From G965212005 sp965212005 (GTDB taxonomy: Bacteria; Pseudomonadota; Gammaproteobacteria; Porifericomitales; Porifericomitaceae), in contig OZ243038.1 in the NCBI GenBank assembly GCA_965212005.1, positions 124,001 through 188,000 on the forward strand: a DNA stretch of 64,000 nt. The letters are read 5' to 3'. Numbering within the stretch: the first letter of the stretch is position 1; every line of letters begins with the position of its first letter. Under the pieces are notes generated by a model, which did not search any database, was not told the DNA's origin, and saw only the letters and a program-made list of their open reading frames with translations. Shown piece by piece: positions 27,705 to 36,292 of the stretch. The translations under genes were made by a program, and so were the position numbers.

Positions 27705-28949
27705 TTACTCTTGCACGGTGGACGGCGTCTGCACCGGCCGTGGCGGCAGGTAGCGCTGTATCGCCGCGGCGCCTACGCTGTCTCCCCAGACGTTTACCGT
27801 GGTACGGAGCCGGTCCAGGAACCAGTCGATTGCCAGCAGCAGTCCAATCCCTTCCAATGGCAAGTTGACGGCGGTCAGCACGATCACCATCGTCACTAAG
27901 CCTGCCTGCGGGATTCCAGCGGCGCCGACTGCCGCCAACGTGGCAGTGATGAAAATCACGAACTGGTCTGCGGTACTCAGTTCAATGCCGTAGGCCTGGG
28001 CAATGAATACTGCCGCGACGGCCTCGTACAGGGCGGTGCCGTCCATGTTCATCGTGGCTCCCAGCGGCAGCACAAAGCGCACCGAACGTGAATCCACGCC
28101 GGCTTGGGTGGCACAGCGGATCGTGAGTGGCAGCGTAGCCGAGGAACTCGCGGTGCCGAAGGCGGTAATTAACGCTTCTCCCATCTGCTTCAGATAGTCC
28201 CAGCCGCGCCGCGCCAGCACTTGCAGCACTCCCAGCAGCAGCAGAAAATGTATTCCCAGGCCCAGTGCCACCGTGGCGGCGTACCAGCCGATGGCGTGCA
28301 GTTCTTGCAGGATGCCGGCGCTGCCTCCGGCCTGTCCCAGCCGCGCCGCGATCAGCGAAAATATGCCGACCGGCGCCAGGTACATGATCCACATGACCAG
28401 TTTCATCATGGCTGCGTTCAGCCCTTCGAAGAAATCGATCGTGTTGCGGGCGCCTTCGCCGATCCTGAGCAGCGCGAGCGCAAACAGCAGGCTGAACAAG
28501 ATGATCGGCAGCAGTTGGTTTCCCGCCGCAGCCTGCACCAGGCTGGGGCTGACCATCTGCAAAAAGATGCCGCTGACGCCGCTCTCCGCTTTCTCCACTG
28601 CGGCCTCCGGAGCTGCCGCGGCGGCATCGGTGGTAATACCGCTGCCGGGCTCGATCAGGTTGACCAGCAGCAGCCCCATCGCCACTGCCAGGCCCGTGGT
28701 GCAGGTATAGTACACTACCGCTGCCAAGCCGACTTTCCCTACCCGGCCGCTGCGCCCGATGCCGCAGACTCCGGTGATGACGGCTGCCGTGATCAGCGGA
28801 ATCAGGCACATTTTCAGCGCGTTCAAAAAGAATGTGCCGATCCATTGCACGGCGCTCATGGCGGGACCGAAAAACCAGCCGCATACTACTCCGGCCACGG
28901 CCCCGACCAGGATAGCCCATAGCAGAAAGTGCGTTCGCTGACCGTTCAT
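27705..28949 (-). CDS. Dicarboxylate/amino acid:cation symporter (DAACS family)
   Basis: 414 residues with about eight hydrophobic segments and two re-entrant loops. The serine-rich hairpin ASSSATLPLTI and the NMDGTALYEA motif, which bind sodium and substrate carboxylate in GltPh-type transporters, are both present. It imports C4-dicarboxylates or acidic amino acids across the inner membrane. The start ATG overlaps the stop of fabI by 4 bp, which fixes it against the longer open frame and implies co-transcription. Specificity (DctA, GltP or other) cannot be read here. Confidence 0.92.
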   Translation of the reverse strand: MNGQRTHFLLWAILVGAVAGVVCGWFFGPAMSAVQWIGTFFLNALKMCLIPLITAAVITGVCGIGRSGRVGKVGLAAVVYYTCTTGLAVAMGLLLVNLIEPGSGITTDAAAAAPEAAVEKAESGVSGIFLQMVSPSLVQAAAGNQLLPIILFSLLFALALLRIGEGARNTIDFFEGLNAAMMKLVMWIMYLAPVGIFSLIAARLGQAGGSAGILQELHAIGWYAATVALGLGIHFLLLLGVLQVLARRGWDYLKQMGEALITAFGTASSSATLPLTIRCATQAGVDSRSVRFVLPLGATMNMDGTALYEAVAAVFIAQAYGIELSTADQFVIFITATLAAVGAAGIPQAGLVTMVIVLTAVNLPLEGIGLLLAIDWFLDRLRTTVNVWGDSVGAAAIQRYLPPRPVQTPSTVQE

Positions 28950-29740
28950 GCCGGAGGAATCCGGGGTGCGGCGCTGCCGCCGCCGATCGCATAGCCGCAG
29001 TCTACGTACAGCACTTGTCCGGTGATGGCTGCCGCATAGTCTGAGCACAGGAAGCCGGCGGCGTTGCCGACGTCATCCAGGGTGACATTGCGTTGCAGCG
29101 GGGAATGGGTGCGCGCGTGTTCCTGCATGTCGCGGAAGCCGGAGATGCCGGAGGCTGCCAGGGTGCGTATCGGTCCGGCGGAGATGGCGTTGACGCGAGT
29201 CCCTTCCGCGCCGAGCTCGGCGGCCAGGTAGCGCACGCTGGCTTCCAGCGCGGCCTTGGCGACTCCCATCACGTTGTAGTTCGGAATGGCACGTTCTGCG
29301 CCCAGGTAGCTCAACGTCAGCAATGCGCCTCGTTGTTCCTGCATCAGCGGTCGGGCGGCCGCGGCCAGCGCCGACAGGCTATAGGCGCTAATCTCTTGAG
29401 TTTGCAGAAAACCGTCTCGGTCCAGGTGCTCCAGGTAGCTGCCTTGCAGCAACTGGCGGGGAGCATAGGCGAGCGCGTGCACCAGTATGTCCAGGCTGCT
29501 GAAAGACGCCGCCAGTTGCTCGAACAGTGCTTCAATCTGCTCGTCGCTGCTGACGTCGCAAGGGAACACCAACTCTGATCCGGCCTCCGCTGCCAACTTG
29601 CGAACTCGTTTCAGTAGCCGTTCGTTCTGGTAACTGAAGGCCAATTGCGCCCCTTCGCGGCGCAGCGCGGCGGCAATGCCCCAGGCAATGGAGCGTTCGT
29701 TTGCAACGCCAACAACCAAGGCACGTTTGCCTTGCAGCAT
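28946..29740 (-). CDS. fabI: Enoyl-[acyl-carrier-protein] reductase (NADH), FabI type
   Basis: 264 residues, the FabI length. The divergent SDR features are seen: GKRALVVGVANERSIAWGIA at the N-terminus, LVHALAYAP, and the catalytic Tyr-x6-Lys in YNVMGVAKAALE; NAISAGPIRTLAASGI follows. It performs the last reduction in the fatty acid elongation cycle. The ATG chosen matches the family N-terminus; upstream codons do not. The next gene downstream, a symporter, overlaps by 4 bp. A large inverted repeat lies 27 bases upstream of the start. Confidence 0.95.
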   Translation of the reverse strand: MLQGKRALVVGVANERSIAWGIAAALRREGAQLAFSYQNERLLKRVRKLAAEAGSELVFPCDVSSDEQIEALFEQLAASFSSLDILVHALAYAPRQLLQGSYLEHLDRDGFLQTQEISAYSLSALAAAARPLMQEQRGALLTLSYLGAERAIPNYNVMGVAKAALEASVRYLAAELGAEGTRVNAISAGPIRTLAASGISGFRDMQEHARTHSPLQRNVTLDDVGNAAGFLCSDYAAAITGQVLYVDCGYAIGGGSAAPRIPPA

Positions 29741-29766
29741 TCCCACCGTTTTTCCCCCTTGCAGTC

Positions 29767-29813
29767 GATCCTGGCGCTGGAGCGGCTCCAATGCCGTCCG
29801 CAGCGCCAGGATC
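29767..29813. promoter_or_regulatory. Inverted repeat with 13-bp perfect arms upstream of fabI
   Basis: Arms GATCCTGGCGCTG (29767-29779) and CAGCGCCAGGATC (29801-29813) are exact complements, 21 nt apart, with a small dyad GGAGC/GCTCC just inside the left arm. It lies between fabI (minus) and the ABC-transporter operon (plus), so it could be an operator for either or a hairpin in the fabI leader. No run of T follows on either strand. Confidence 0.7.
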
Positions 29814-29820
29814 CAGCGAT

Positions 29821-29849
29821 AAGCATGTGTATAATGACCGTATTATAAT
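29821..29849. promoter_or_regulatory. Two TATAAT boxes in the fabI / ABC-importer divergent region
   Basis: TATAAT occurs at 29830-29835 and again at 29844-29849, the second inside the palindrome TATTATAATA, so a TATAAT is also read on the minus strand. No good -35 element pairs with them. They are 34-53 bases before the solute-binding protein start. Confidence 0.4.
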
Positions 29850-29882
29850 ACTTTTTCTCGCTTGTGTTTTGGACCGCCGCTG

Positions 29883-32054
29883 ATGGACTTCATCCCAGTC
29901 ACGGGTCGCCTTGTTTATTGTGCCACCATGCTTGCTGCCGGCAGTTGCGCAGGATGCACGGACGCACTGTGGAACAATCCATACCCGGCCGCTGACGCGC
30001 AGTGGCAGATCTATTACGATTCCTTTTCCGAGCGGCCCAAGCACTTGGATCCGGCCCGCGCCTACAGTTCGGACGAGTACCAGGTTATTTGCCAGATCTA
30101 TGAGCCGCCGTTGCAGTATCATTTTTTGCGCCGTCCCTATACATTGGTGCCGCTCAGCGCCGCTGCCATGCCGCAGGTGGATTACCTGGATCAGCAGGGA
30201 CGGGAGCTGTCCGCGGACGCCGCTTCAGAACAGATCGCCTACAGCCGCTACCGGATCCGGCTGCGTCTCAGGGTCCGCTATCAGCCGCACCCGGCACTGG
30301 CGCGTGACGGCAGCGGGGCTTATCTCTATCACGCCTTGCAGGAGCAGGACCTGGAAGCTGTGCATACGTTGCGGGATTTTCCTGAGTGGGGCAGCCGGGA
30401 GTTGCTGGCGGAGGATTACGTGCACCAGGTAAAACGGCTTGCGCATCCAGCCTTGCATTCTCCGATCGCGGGGCTGATGGGGCGTCACATCGTCGGATTT
30501 GCCGACTTGAGTGAACGCCTGCAGCAAGTCTTGCAGCAGGCTCCGGGGGAAGCGCTGGATCTGCGCGAGTATTCATTGCAGGGAGTGCGGGTCCTGGGCC
30601 GCCATAGCTACGAGATCCTGCTGCACGGCAAGTACCCGCAATTTTTGTATTGGCTGGCAATGCCGTTTTTTGCGCCAATGCCCTGGGAAGCCGATCATTT
30701 CTATGCCCAGGCCGGTATGCAGGAGCGTAACCTGGTGCTGGATTGGTATCCGATCGGAACCGGTCCTTTCCTGCTGCGGGAAAACAATCCAAGCTTGCGC
30801 ATGGTGCTGGAGCGCAACGTCAATTTTCGCACCGAGCTGTACCCGTCCGAGGGTGAAGAGGGCGACCAGGAACTTGGTTTTCTGCGTGACGCGGGTCTCC
30901 CGCTGCCCTTTTTAGAGCGCGCAGTGTACAGCCTGGAGAAGGAAGCCATTCCAGCCTGGAACAAGTTTCTGCAGGGCTACTACGATACCTCCGGCCTGGG
31001 ATCGGACAGCTTTGACCAGGCAATCACCGTCGGCGAAGGGGGAGTGGCAACCCTCAGTGAAGCGATGCGCGCCAGGGGCATGCACCTGGTAAACGCGGTG
31101 GCACCCTCCATCTATTACATGGGTTTTAACATGAAAGATGCAGTGATCGGAGGCCTGGGCGAGCGTGCCCGCAAGCTGCGTCAGGCGATCTCCATTGCCT
31201 TGAACTACGAGGAATTCATCAGCATTTTTCTGAATGGGCGCGGCGTCGCTGCGCAGGCGCCGCTTCCTCCCGGCCTGTTCGGTCACCGGGAAGGGCGGCA
31301 GGGAGTGAACACCTACACGCACCGGTGGCGGCAGGGAGGCGCGCAGCGCCGTCCGATCGAAGATGCGCGCCAATTATTGGCCGAAGCGGGTTATCCGCTG
31401 GGCGTGGATGCCGTCACCGGCAAACCGCTGGTCCTGTACTTCGACACCGTAGCGCGCGGTCCCGACTCCAAGGCACAGCACGCCTGGTTAGTGAAACAAT
31501 TTGCCGCACTGGGTATTCAACTGGTGATCCGGGGCACCGATTACAACCGCTTCCGTGAGAAAGTACGCAAGGGAACCGCGCAGATCTTTCAATGGGGCTG
31601 GAATGCGGATTATCCGGACCCGGAAAACTTTTTATTTTTACTGTATGGGAAAAATTCCAAGGTAGACTTTGCCGGTGAGAATGCCTCGAATTATCAGAAT
31701 CCGGAGTTTGACCGGTTGTTCGAGCAGATGCGCTATATGGAAAATGGCCCTGGGCGTGGCCTGCTGATCGATCAAATCGTCTCCATTTTGCAGCATGATG
31801 CTCCCTGGGTATGGGGCTTTCATCCGCAGGCGTTTTCCTTGCATCACGCCTGGTATCGGAACGCCAAACCACACCTGATGGCCAATAACACCCTTAAGTA
31901 CAAGCGCATCGATCCGCAGCTGCGCGCACGTTTGCGGGTCGCCTGGAACCAGCCGCTGTTCTGGCCGTTTGGCGCGTTGGCGCTACTGTTGGCCCTGGGC
32001 ATTGTGCTGGCGCTGCGCGTGTATCATCGCCGGGAACGGTCCGCGGCCCTGTGA
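29883..32054 (+). CDS. Peptide ABC importer solute-binding protein (family 5, YejA-like), membrane-anchored
   Basis: 723 residues, long for the family (about 600). The N-terminus is a signal sequence with a Cys-rich end (MLAAGSCAGC); the lipobox is imperfect. The SBP_bac_5 fold follows, starting SFSERPKHLDPARAYSS, with LRQAISIALNYEEFI and WNADYPDPENFLFLLYG typical of YejA-type proteins. Near the C-terminus is a second hydrophobic helix (FWPFGALALLLALGIVLALR) with basic residues after it, so the binding domain is probably tethered to the inner membrane. The ATG at 29883 is preferred to TTG at 29862. The 3' end overlaps the first permease gene by 4 bp (GTGA). Substrate is probably a peptide, as for YejABEF. 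Confidence 0.87.
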   Translation: MDFIPVTGRLVYCATMLAAGSCAGCTDALWNNPYPAADAQWQIYYDSFSERPKHLDPARAYSSDEYQVICQIYEPPLQYHFLRRPYTLVPLSAAAMPQVDYLDQQGRELSADAASEQIAYSRYRIRLRLRVRYQPHPALARDGSGAYLYHALQEQDLEAVHTLRDFPEWGSRELLAEDYVHQVKRLAHPALHSPIAGLMGRHIVGFADLSERLQQVLQQAPGEALDLREYSLQGVRVLGRHSYEILLHGKYPQFLYWLAMPFFAPMPWEADHFYAQAGMQERNLVLDWYPIGTGPFLLRENNPSLRMVLERNVNFRTELYPSEGEEGDQELGFLRDAGLPLPFLERAVYSLEKEAIPAWNKFLQGYYDTSGLGSDSFDQAITVGEGGVATLSEAMRARGMHLVNAVAPSIYYMGFNMKDAVIGGLGERARKLRQAISIALNYEEFISIFLNGRGVAAQAPLPPGLFGHREGRQGVNTYTHRWRQGGAQRRPIEDARQLLAEAGYPLGVDAVTGKPLVLYFDTVARGPDSKAQHAWLVKQFAALGIQLVIRGTDYNRFREKVRKGTAQIFQWGWNADYPDPENFLFLLYGKNSKVDFAGENASNYQNPEFDRLFEQMRYMENGPGRGLLIDQIVSILQHDAPWVWGFHPQAFSLHHAWYRNAKPHLMANNTLKYKRIDPQLRARLRVAWNQPLFWPFGALALLLALGIVLALRVYHRRERSAAL

Positions 32055-33031
32055 TCAACTACATTATCCGCCGAGTTTTGTACGCCCTGCCGATTTTGCT
32101 GGGCGTCAATCTCATTACTTTCATATTGTTTTTTGTCGTCAACGACGTGGACGACATGGCGCGTTTGCATTTAGGGGCCAAGTATGAGGACGCCGAGTCC
32201 ATCGAACGCTGGAAACAATCGCTTGGATACGACAAGCCGTTGTTTTGGAACGAGCAGTCCGAAGGCTTTGCAGCGCTGACCGATACCATCTTTTATGACA
32301 AGTCAGTGCGCTTGTTTCTGTTCGACTTTGGTCTTTCTGACGACGGGCGCGACATTTCTTACGACATCAGCCAGCGCATGGTGCCCAGCCTGGCATTGGC
32401 GCTGCCTTCCCTGGTCATAGGATTGATGGTGAACATCAGCCTGGCGCTGATGATCGCGATGCTTCGGGCCACCTATTTCGATTATTGGGCAGTAGTGATC
32501 TGCGTGATCATGATGTCCATCTCCAGCATGTTCTATATTATCGTCGGGCAGTACCTGTTTAGCCTGGTGCCGCGCCTGGTGCCAATTTCCGGGTTTGACG
32601 AGGGGCTGCACGGTCTGAAATTTTTGCTGTTGCCGGTACTGATCGCAGTCATCCACGGCATAGGCGCCGGTACCCGCTGGTACCGGACGATCTTCCTGGA
32701 GGAAATTGGAAAGGATTACGTTCGTACCGCCCGCGCCAAGGGATTGCCGGAGCGCTGGGTTCTGTACCGGCACGTGCTGGGCAATGCCTTGATCCCAATT
32801 CTGACCGGCGTCGTGGTGGTACTGCCGCTGTTGTTTATGGGAAGTTTGATCATGGAAAACTTCTTCAGTATTCCGGGATTGGGCAGCTATACCATCGATG
32901 CCATCAACCAACAGGATTTTGCCATCCTGCGATCGATGGTGTTTTTGGGATCAGTGCTGTACATAATCGGCCTGTTATTGACGGACTTATCCTATGCATT
33001 GGTAGATCCGCGGGTGCACCTGGGAACCTGA
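32051..33031 (+). CDS. Peptide ABC importer permease (YejB-like)
   Basis: 326 residues, six predicted membrane segments. It begins INYIIRRVLYALPILLGVNLITF, the usual DppB/YejB opening, and has the EAA-loop segment DYVRTARAKGLPERWVLYRHVLGNALIPI that contacts the ATPase. Translation starts at a GTG overlapping the stop of the binding protein. It pairs with the next permease to form the channel. Confidence 0.92.
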   Translation: MINYIIRRVLYALPILLGVNLITFILFFVVNDVDDMARLHLGAKYEDAESIERWKQSLGYDKPLFWNEQSEGFAALTDTIFYDKSVRLFLFDFGLSDDGRDISYDISQRMVPSLALALPSLVIGLMVNISLALMIAMLRATYFDYWAVVICVIMMSISSMFYIIVGQYLFSLVPRLVPISGFDEGLHGLKFLLLPVLIAVIHGIGAGTRWYRTIFLEEIGKDYVRTARAKGLPERWVLYRHVLGNALIPILTGVVVVLPLLFMGSLIMENFFSIPGLGSYTIDAINQQDFAILRSMVFLGSVLYIIGLLLTDLSYALVDPRVHLGT

Positions 33032-33033
33032 AC

Positions 33034-34443
33034 GTGCCCGAGCTTGTGCTGCTCAAGACTGACCTGCTGCTGTTTCTGTTGCTGCTTGGCATCGTCGTGT
33101 ACGCCGTGTACGCACGCCGCCACCGACACCTGCGCGAGCCCTGGCAACGGGTGGCGCGCAACCCGCAAGGCATGGCCGCCGCGGTAGTGCTGCTGGTCTA
33201 CGTGCTGATCGGATTGCTGGACTCGATCCATTTTTATCCGCGCCAGGACGCTGCCGGACCCGGCTCCCAGCTTGGCGTCGTCAGTTTATTCGATCAGCTC
33301 GTCCGGCCGCTGCACGAGCACGTGGAAAAGACTTACTCGGCGCCGTTGGCGGTCCACCAGTACACCAGGGAATGGAGGCTCTCCTCCGGTGGGCAGGGCA
33401 GCTATGCGTATCCGCGCCTGCTGCACGGCGGCAGGCACCTGCAGGACGTGGCGGCGGAGCGCTGGACGGACGTCGCCGGTCTGCTGCTGTCGGCGTTGTT
33501 CCAGGGCCTGCTGTGCTGGACGGTGCTGTGTATATTGTTCATTGCCTGGCAGGCGCGCCGGGCCGGAGAGCGCTTTGCGCACCGTTGTAGCCAGATCCTG
33601 CGGCGGCGCACGGAGCTGCCCTGGCTGGTGATCCTGCTGGTGCTGGGATTGTTTGTCCTGCTCGGTTTCGCGGCCTTGCGCCTGAGCTTCCATTATCATC
33701 TGCTGGGCACGGACAAGGTGGGACAGAGCGTGCTCTACCAGGCTTTGAAGAGCATCCGCGTCGGGCTCATTATCGGCAGCATCACTACCCTGATCATGTT
33801 GCCTTTTGCTGTTTTGCTGGGGGTGAGCGCGGGTTATTTCCGCGGCTGGGTGGATGACGTGGTGCAGTACCTGTACACCACGCTGTCTTCGATCCCCGGC
33901 GTGCTCCTGATCGCCGCCGCCGCGTTAATGGGGCAGGTCTACATGCAGGCGCACGCCGATGAATTCAACAGCCTTGCGCAACGCGCCGACCTGCGCCTGC
34001 TGCTGCTTTGTGTCATCCTGGGCGTGACCAGCTGGACGACCTTGTGCCGCCTGCTGAGAGCGGAGACCCTGAAATTGCGTGAACTGGAATACGTGCAGAG
34101 CGCCCGATCTTTAGGCGTTCACTCCGCACGCATTCTCTGGCGCCACGTAATCCCCAATACCATGCACATCGTGCTGATCGCCCTGGTACTGGACTTCAGC
34201 GCTTTGGTGCTGGCGGAAGCGGTGTTGTCCTACGTCAATATCGGCGTTGACCCCAGTACGCACAGCTGGGGCAATATGATCAACAGCGCTCGCCTGGAGT
34301 TGGCGCGGGAGCCGGTGGTATGGTGGCCCCTGGCCTCCGCCTTCGTTTTCATGCTGGGCCTGGTGCTGGCGGCAAATATTTTCTCCGACGCGGTGCGGGA
34401 TGCTTTCGATCCGCATTTGCGCGGCTCGGAGCAGGAACGATGA
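33034..34443 (+). CDS. Peptide ABC importer permease with an enlarged N-terminal region (YejE-like)
   Basis: 469 residues against roughly 340 for YejE. An N-terminal helix is followed by a periplasmic segment (about 70-145) and two more hydrophobic stretches (about 150-180 and 200-220). The transport core begins near 235, with LGTDKVGQSVLYQALKSIRVG, and the EAA loop is LEYVQSARSLGVHSARILWRHVIPN. GTG start, two bases after the preceding stop. The 4-bp overlap with the ATPase gene shows one operon. Confidence 0.9.
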   Translation: MPELVLLKTDLLLFLLLLGIVVYAVYARRHRHLREPWQRVARNPQGMAAAVVLLVYVLIGLLDSIHFYPRQDAAGPGSQLGVVSLFDQLVRPLHEHVEKTYSAPLAVHQYTREWRLSSGGQGSYAYPRLLHGGRHLQDVAAERWTDVAGLLLSALFQGLLCWTVLCILFIAWQARRAGERFAHRCSQILRRRTELPWLVILLVLGLFVLLGFAALRLSFHYHLLGTDKVGQSVLYQALKSIRVGLIIGSITTLIMLPFAVLLGVSAGYFRGWVDDVVQYLYTTLSSIPGVLLIAAAALMGQVYMQAHADEFNSLAQRADLRLLLLCVILGVTSWTTLCRLLRAETLKLRELEYVQSARSLGVHSARILWRHVIPNTMHIVLIALVLDFSALVLAEAVLSYVNIGVDPSTHSWGNMINSARLELAREPVVWWPLASAFVFMLGLVLAANIFSDAVRDAFDPHLRGSEQER

Positions 34444-36077
34444 TGCAACGGAACGCGGAATCCGCGAGCGAGCCGCCTTTGCTGCAAGTGCAGGACCTGC
34501 GGCTGCGTTTCGCCGGAATGGGATCGGAGAGCCTTACGCTGTGCGGCGCGGACTTCACCGTGCACAGCGGAGAAACTTTGGCACTGATCGGTGAATCCGG
34601 TTGCGGCAAGACGCTGACGGCGCTTTCCATCCTGCGCCTGCAGCCTCCCGCCGCTCGATTCACGGCCGGGCGCGTGCTGTTGCACGGGCAGGATCTGCTG
34701 CAGTTGCCGGAATACGCGATGCGTTCCATTCGAGGGCGGCGCATCGCGATGATCTTCCAGGAACCGCAGACTTCATTGAACCCGGTGATGAGCGTGGGAA
34801 AGCAGATCGCTGAAGCATTGTCGCGGCATCGCGGGCTGCGCGCCGGCGCCCTGCAGGAAGGAGTGATTGAACTGTTGGACGCGGTCGGGATCCCGCAGCC
34901 CCGCCAGCGTGCCACGATGTATCCGCATCAGCTTTCCGGAGGAATGAAACAGCGGGTCATGATTTCGATTGCTTTGGCGGGGGAGCCGGAACTGCTGGTT
35001 GCTGACGAGCCGACCACGGCATTGGACGTGACCATCCAGGAACAGATCCTGTCATTGCTGGAAGAGCTGCAGCGCCGTATTGGTATGGCGATCCTGTTTA
35101 TTACGCATGACCTGGGGGTGGCGGCGCGGATCGCGGATCGCATTGCCGTCATGCGACACGGCAGTATCGTGGAAACCGCCCGCTGCAGCTCTTTTTTTCG
35201 TGACCGGCGGCATCCTTACTCGCAAAGCCTGTTCGATGCTTTGCCGAGCCGCCTGCCCAAGCCTGCCCGCAAGCCTGCCGGCGGCGAAGTATTGCTTGAG
35301 GTGAAGGACTTTAAACTGCACTTTCCCGTTCGTGGCGGCTTGCTGCGCAGAGTGGTGGGACAAGTGCCCGCGGTAGACGGGGTGTCGTTGCAATTGCGCG
35401 CCGGGCACACGCTGGCCCTGGTGGGAGAATCCGGATCCGGCAAAACGACCCTGGGTAAGGGGATCCTGCAACTGCTCCGCGGCAGCCAGGGCAGCGTGCG
35501 TTTTCGGGAACGGGAACTGACGCAACTCCGGAGGGAGGAATTGCGCCGCCAGCGTTCGCAGTTTCAGATCGTTTTTCAAGATCCGTATGCTTCGATGAAT
35601 CCGCGCATGCGCATTGCCGACGTCATAGAGGAGGGGATGTTGTCCTGCGGTATCGGCGGTGATCAGCAGCAGCGCTCGCAGCGCATCGATCAGCTGCTTG
35701 GGCAGGTAGGCATGGAGCCGGAGTGCAAACGCCGTTATCCGCACGAATTCTCCGGCGGCCAGCGCCAGCGCATCTGCATTGCCAGGGCATTGGCAGTGCA
35801 GCCGGCTTTCCTGGTTTGTGATGAGCCGACCAGTTCGCTGGACGTCTCCGTGCAGTCACAGATCCTGAAATTGCTGCTGGAGTTGCAGCAGAGTTTGGGC
35901 CTGGCTTACCTGTTTATTACTCACAATATCGGGGTGGTGGAGTACCTGGCGGACGAGGTGGCGGTCATGTACCGGGGCAAACTGGTTGAGCATGGTCTCT
36001 GCGCCCAGGTTTTGCAGAGTCCCCAGCATGAATATACCAGGCAGCTGCTCGCTGCAGTACCGAAGATTCCGCAGTGA
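34440..36077 (+). CDS. Peptide ABC importer ATPase with two ABC domains (YejF-like)
   Basis: 545 residues, two fused ATPase domains. The first has Walker A GESGCGKT, signature LSGGMKQR and Walker B LLVADEPTTALD; the second has GESGSGKTT, FSGGQRQR and FLVCDEPTSSLD. Both domains look catalytically complete. The start ATG overlaps the stop of the previous gene (ATGA), although the frame is open 120 bases further upstream. It closes the four-gene importer operon. Confidence 0.94.
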   Translation: MMQRNAESASEPPLLQVQDLRLRFAGMGSESLTLCGADFTVHSGETLALIGESGCGKTLTALSILRLQPPAARFTAGRVLLHGQDLLQLPEYAMRSIRGRRIAMIFQEPQTSLNPVMSVGKQIAEALSRHRGLRAGALQEGVIELLDAVGIPQPRQRATMYPHQLSGGMKQRVMISIALAGEPELLVADEPTTALDVTIQEQILSLLEELQRRIGMAILFITHDLGVAARIADRIAVMRHGSIVETARCSSFFRDRRHPYSQSLFDALPSRLPKPARKPAGGEVLLEVKDFKLHFPVRGGLLRRVVGQVPAVDGVSLQLRAGHTLALVGESGSGKTTLGKGILQLLRGSQGSVRFRERELTQLRREELRRQRSQFQIVFQDPYASMNPRMRIADVIEEGMLSCGIGGDQQQRSQRIDQLLGQVGMEPECKRRYPHEFSGGQRQRICIARALAVQPAFLVCDEPTSSLDVSVQSQILKLLLELQQSLGLAYLFITHNIGVVEYLADEVAVMYRGKLVEHGLCAQVLQSPQHEYTRQLLAAVPKIPQ

Positions 36078-36292
36078 CCGCCTGGGTGCGCGGCGGATTT
36101 CCCCATTACTTCAGCCAATGGGTTGACGGTATGGCGGTCCCCCATTCCGGCCCGGGCGGCTTATCATGCGAGGCCGTGTGCCCCGACCGACGGATGGCAC
36201 CGTCTTTGTTCGCCACGGTGTATTTTCCCGCCACCAGGCCCGGATGCCGCGGGGCGGCTCGGTCCTGAGCTGTTGCGGTGCCTCCATGCCCG

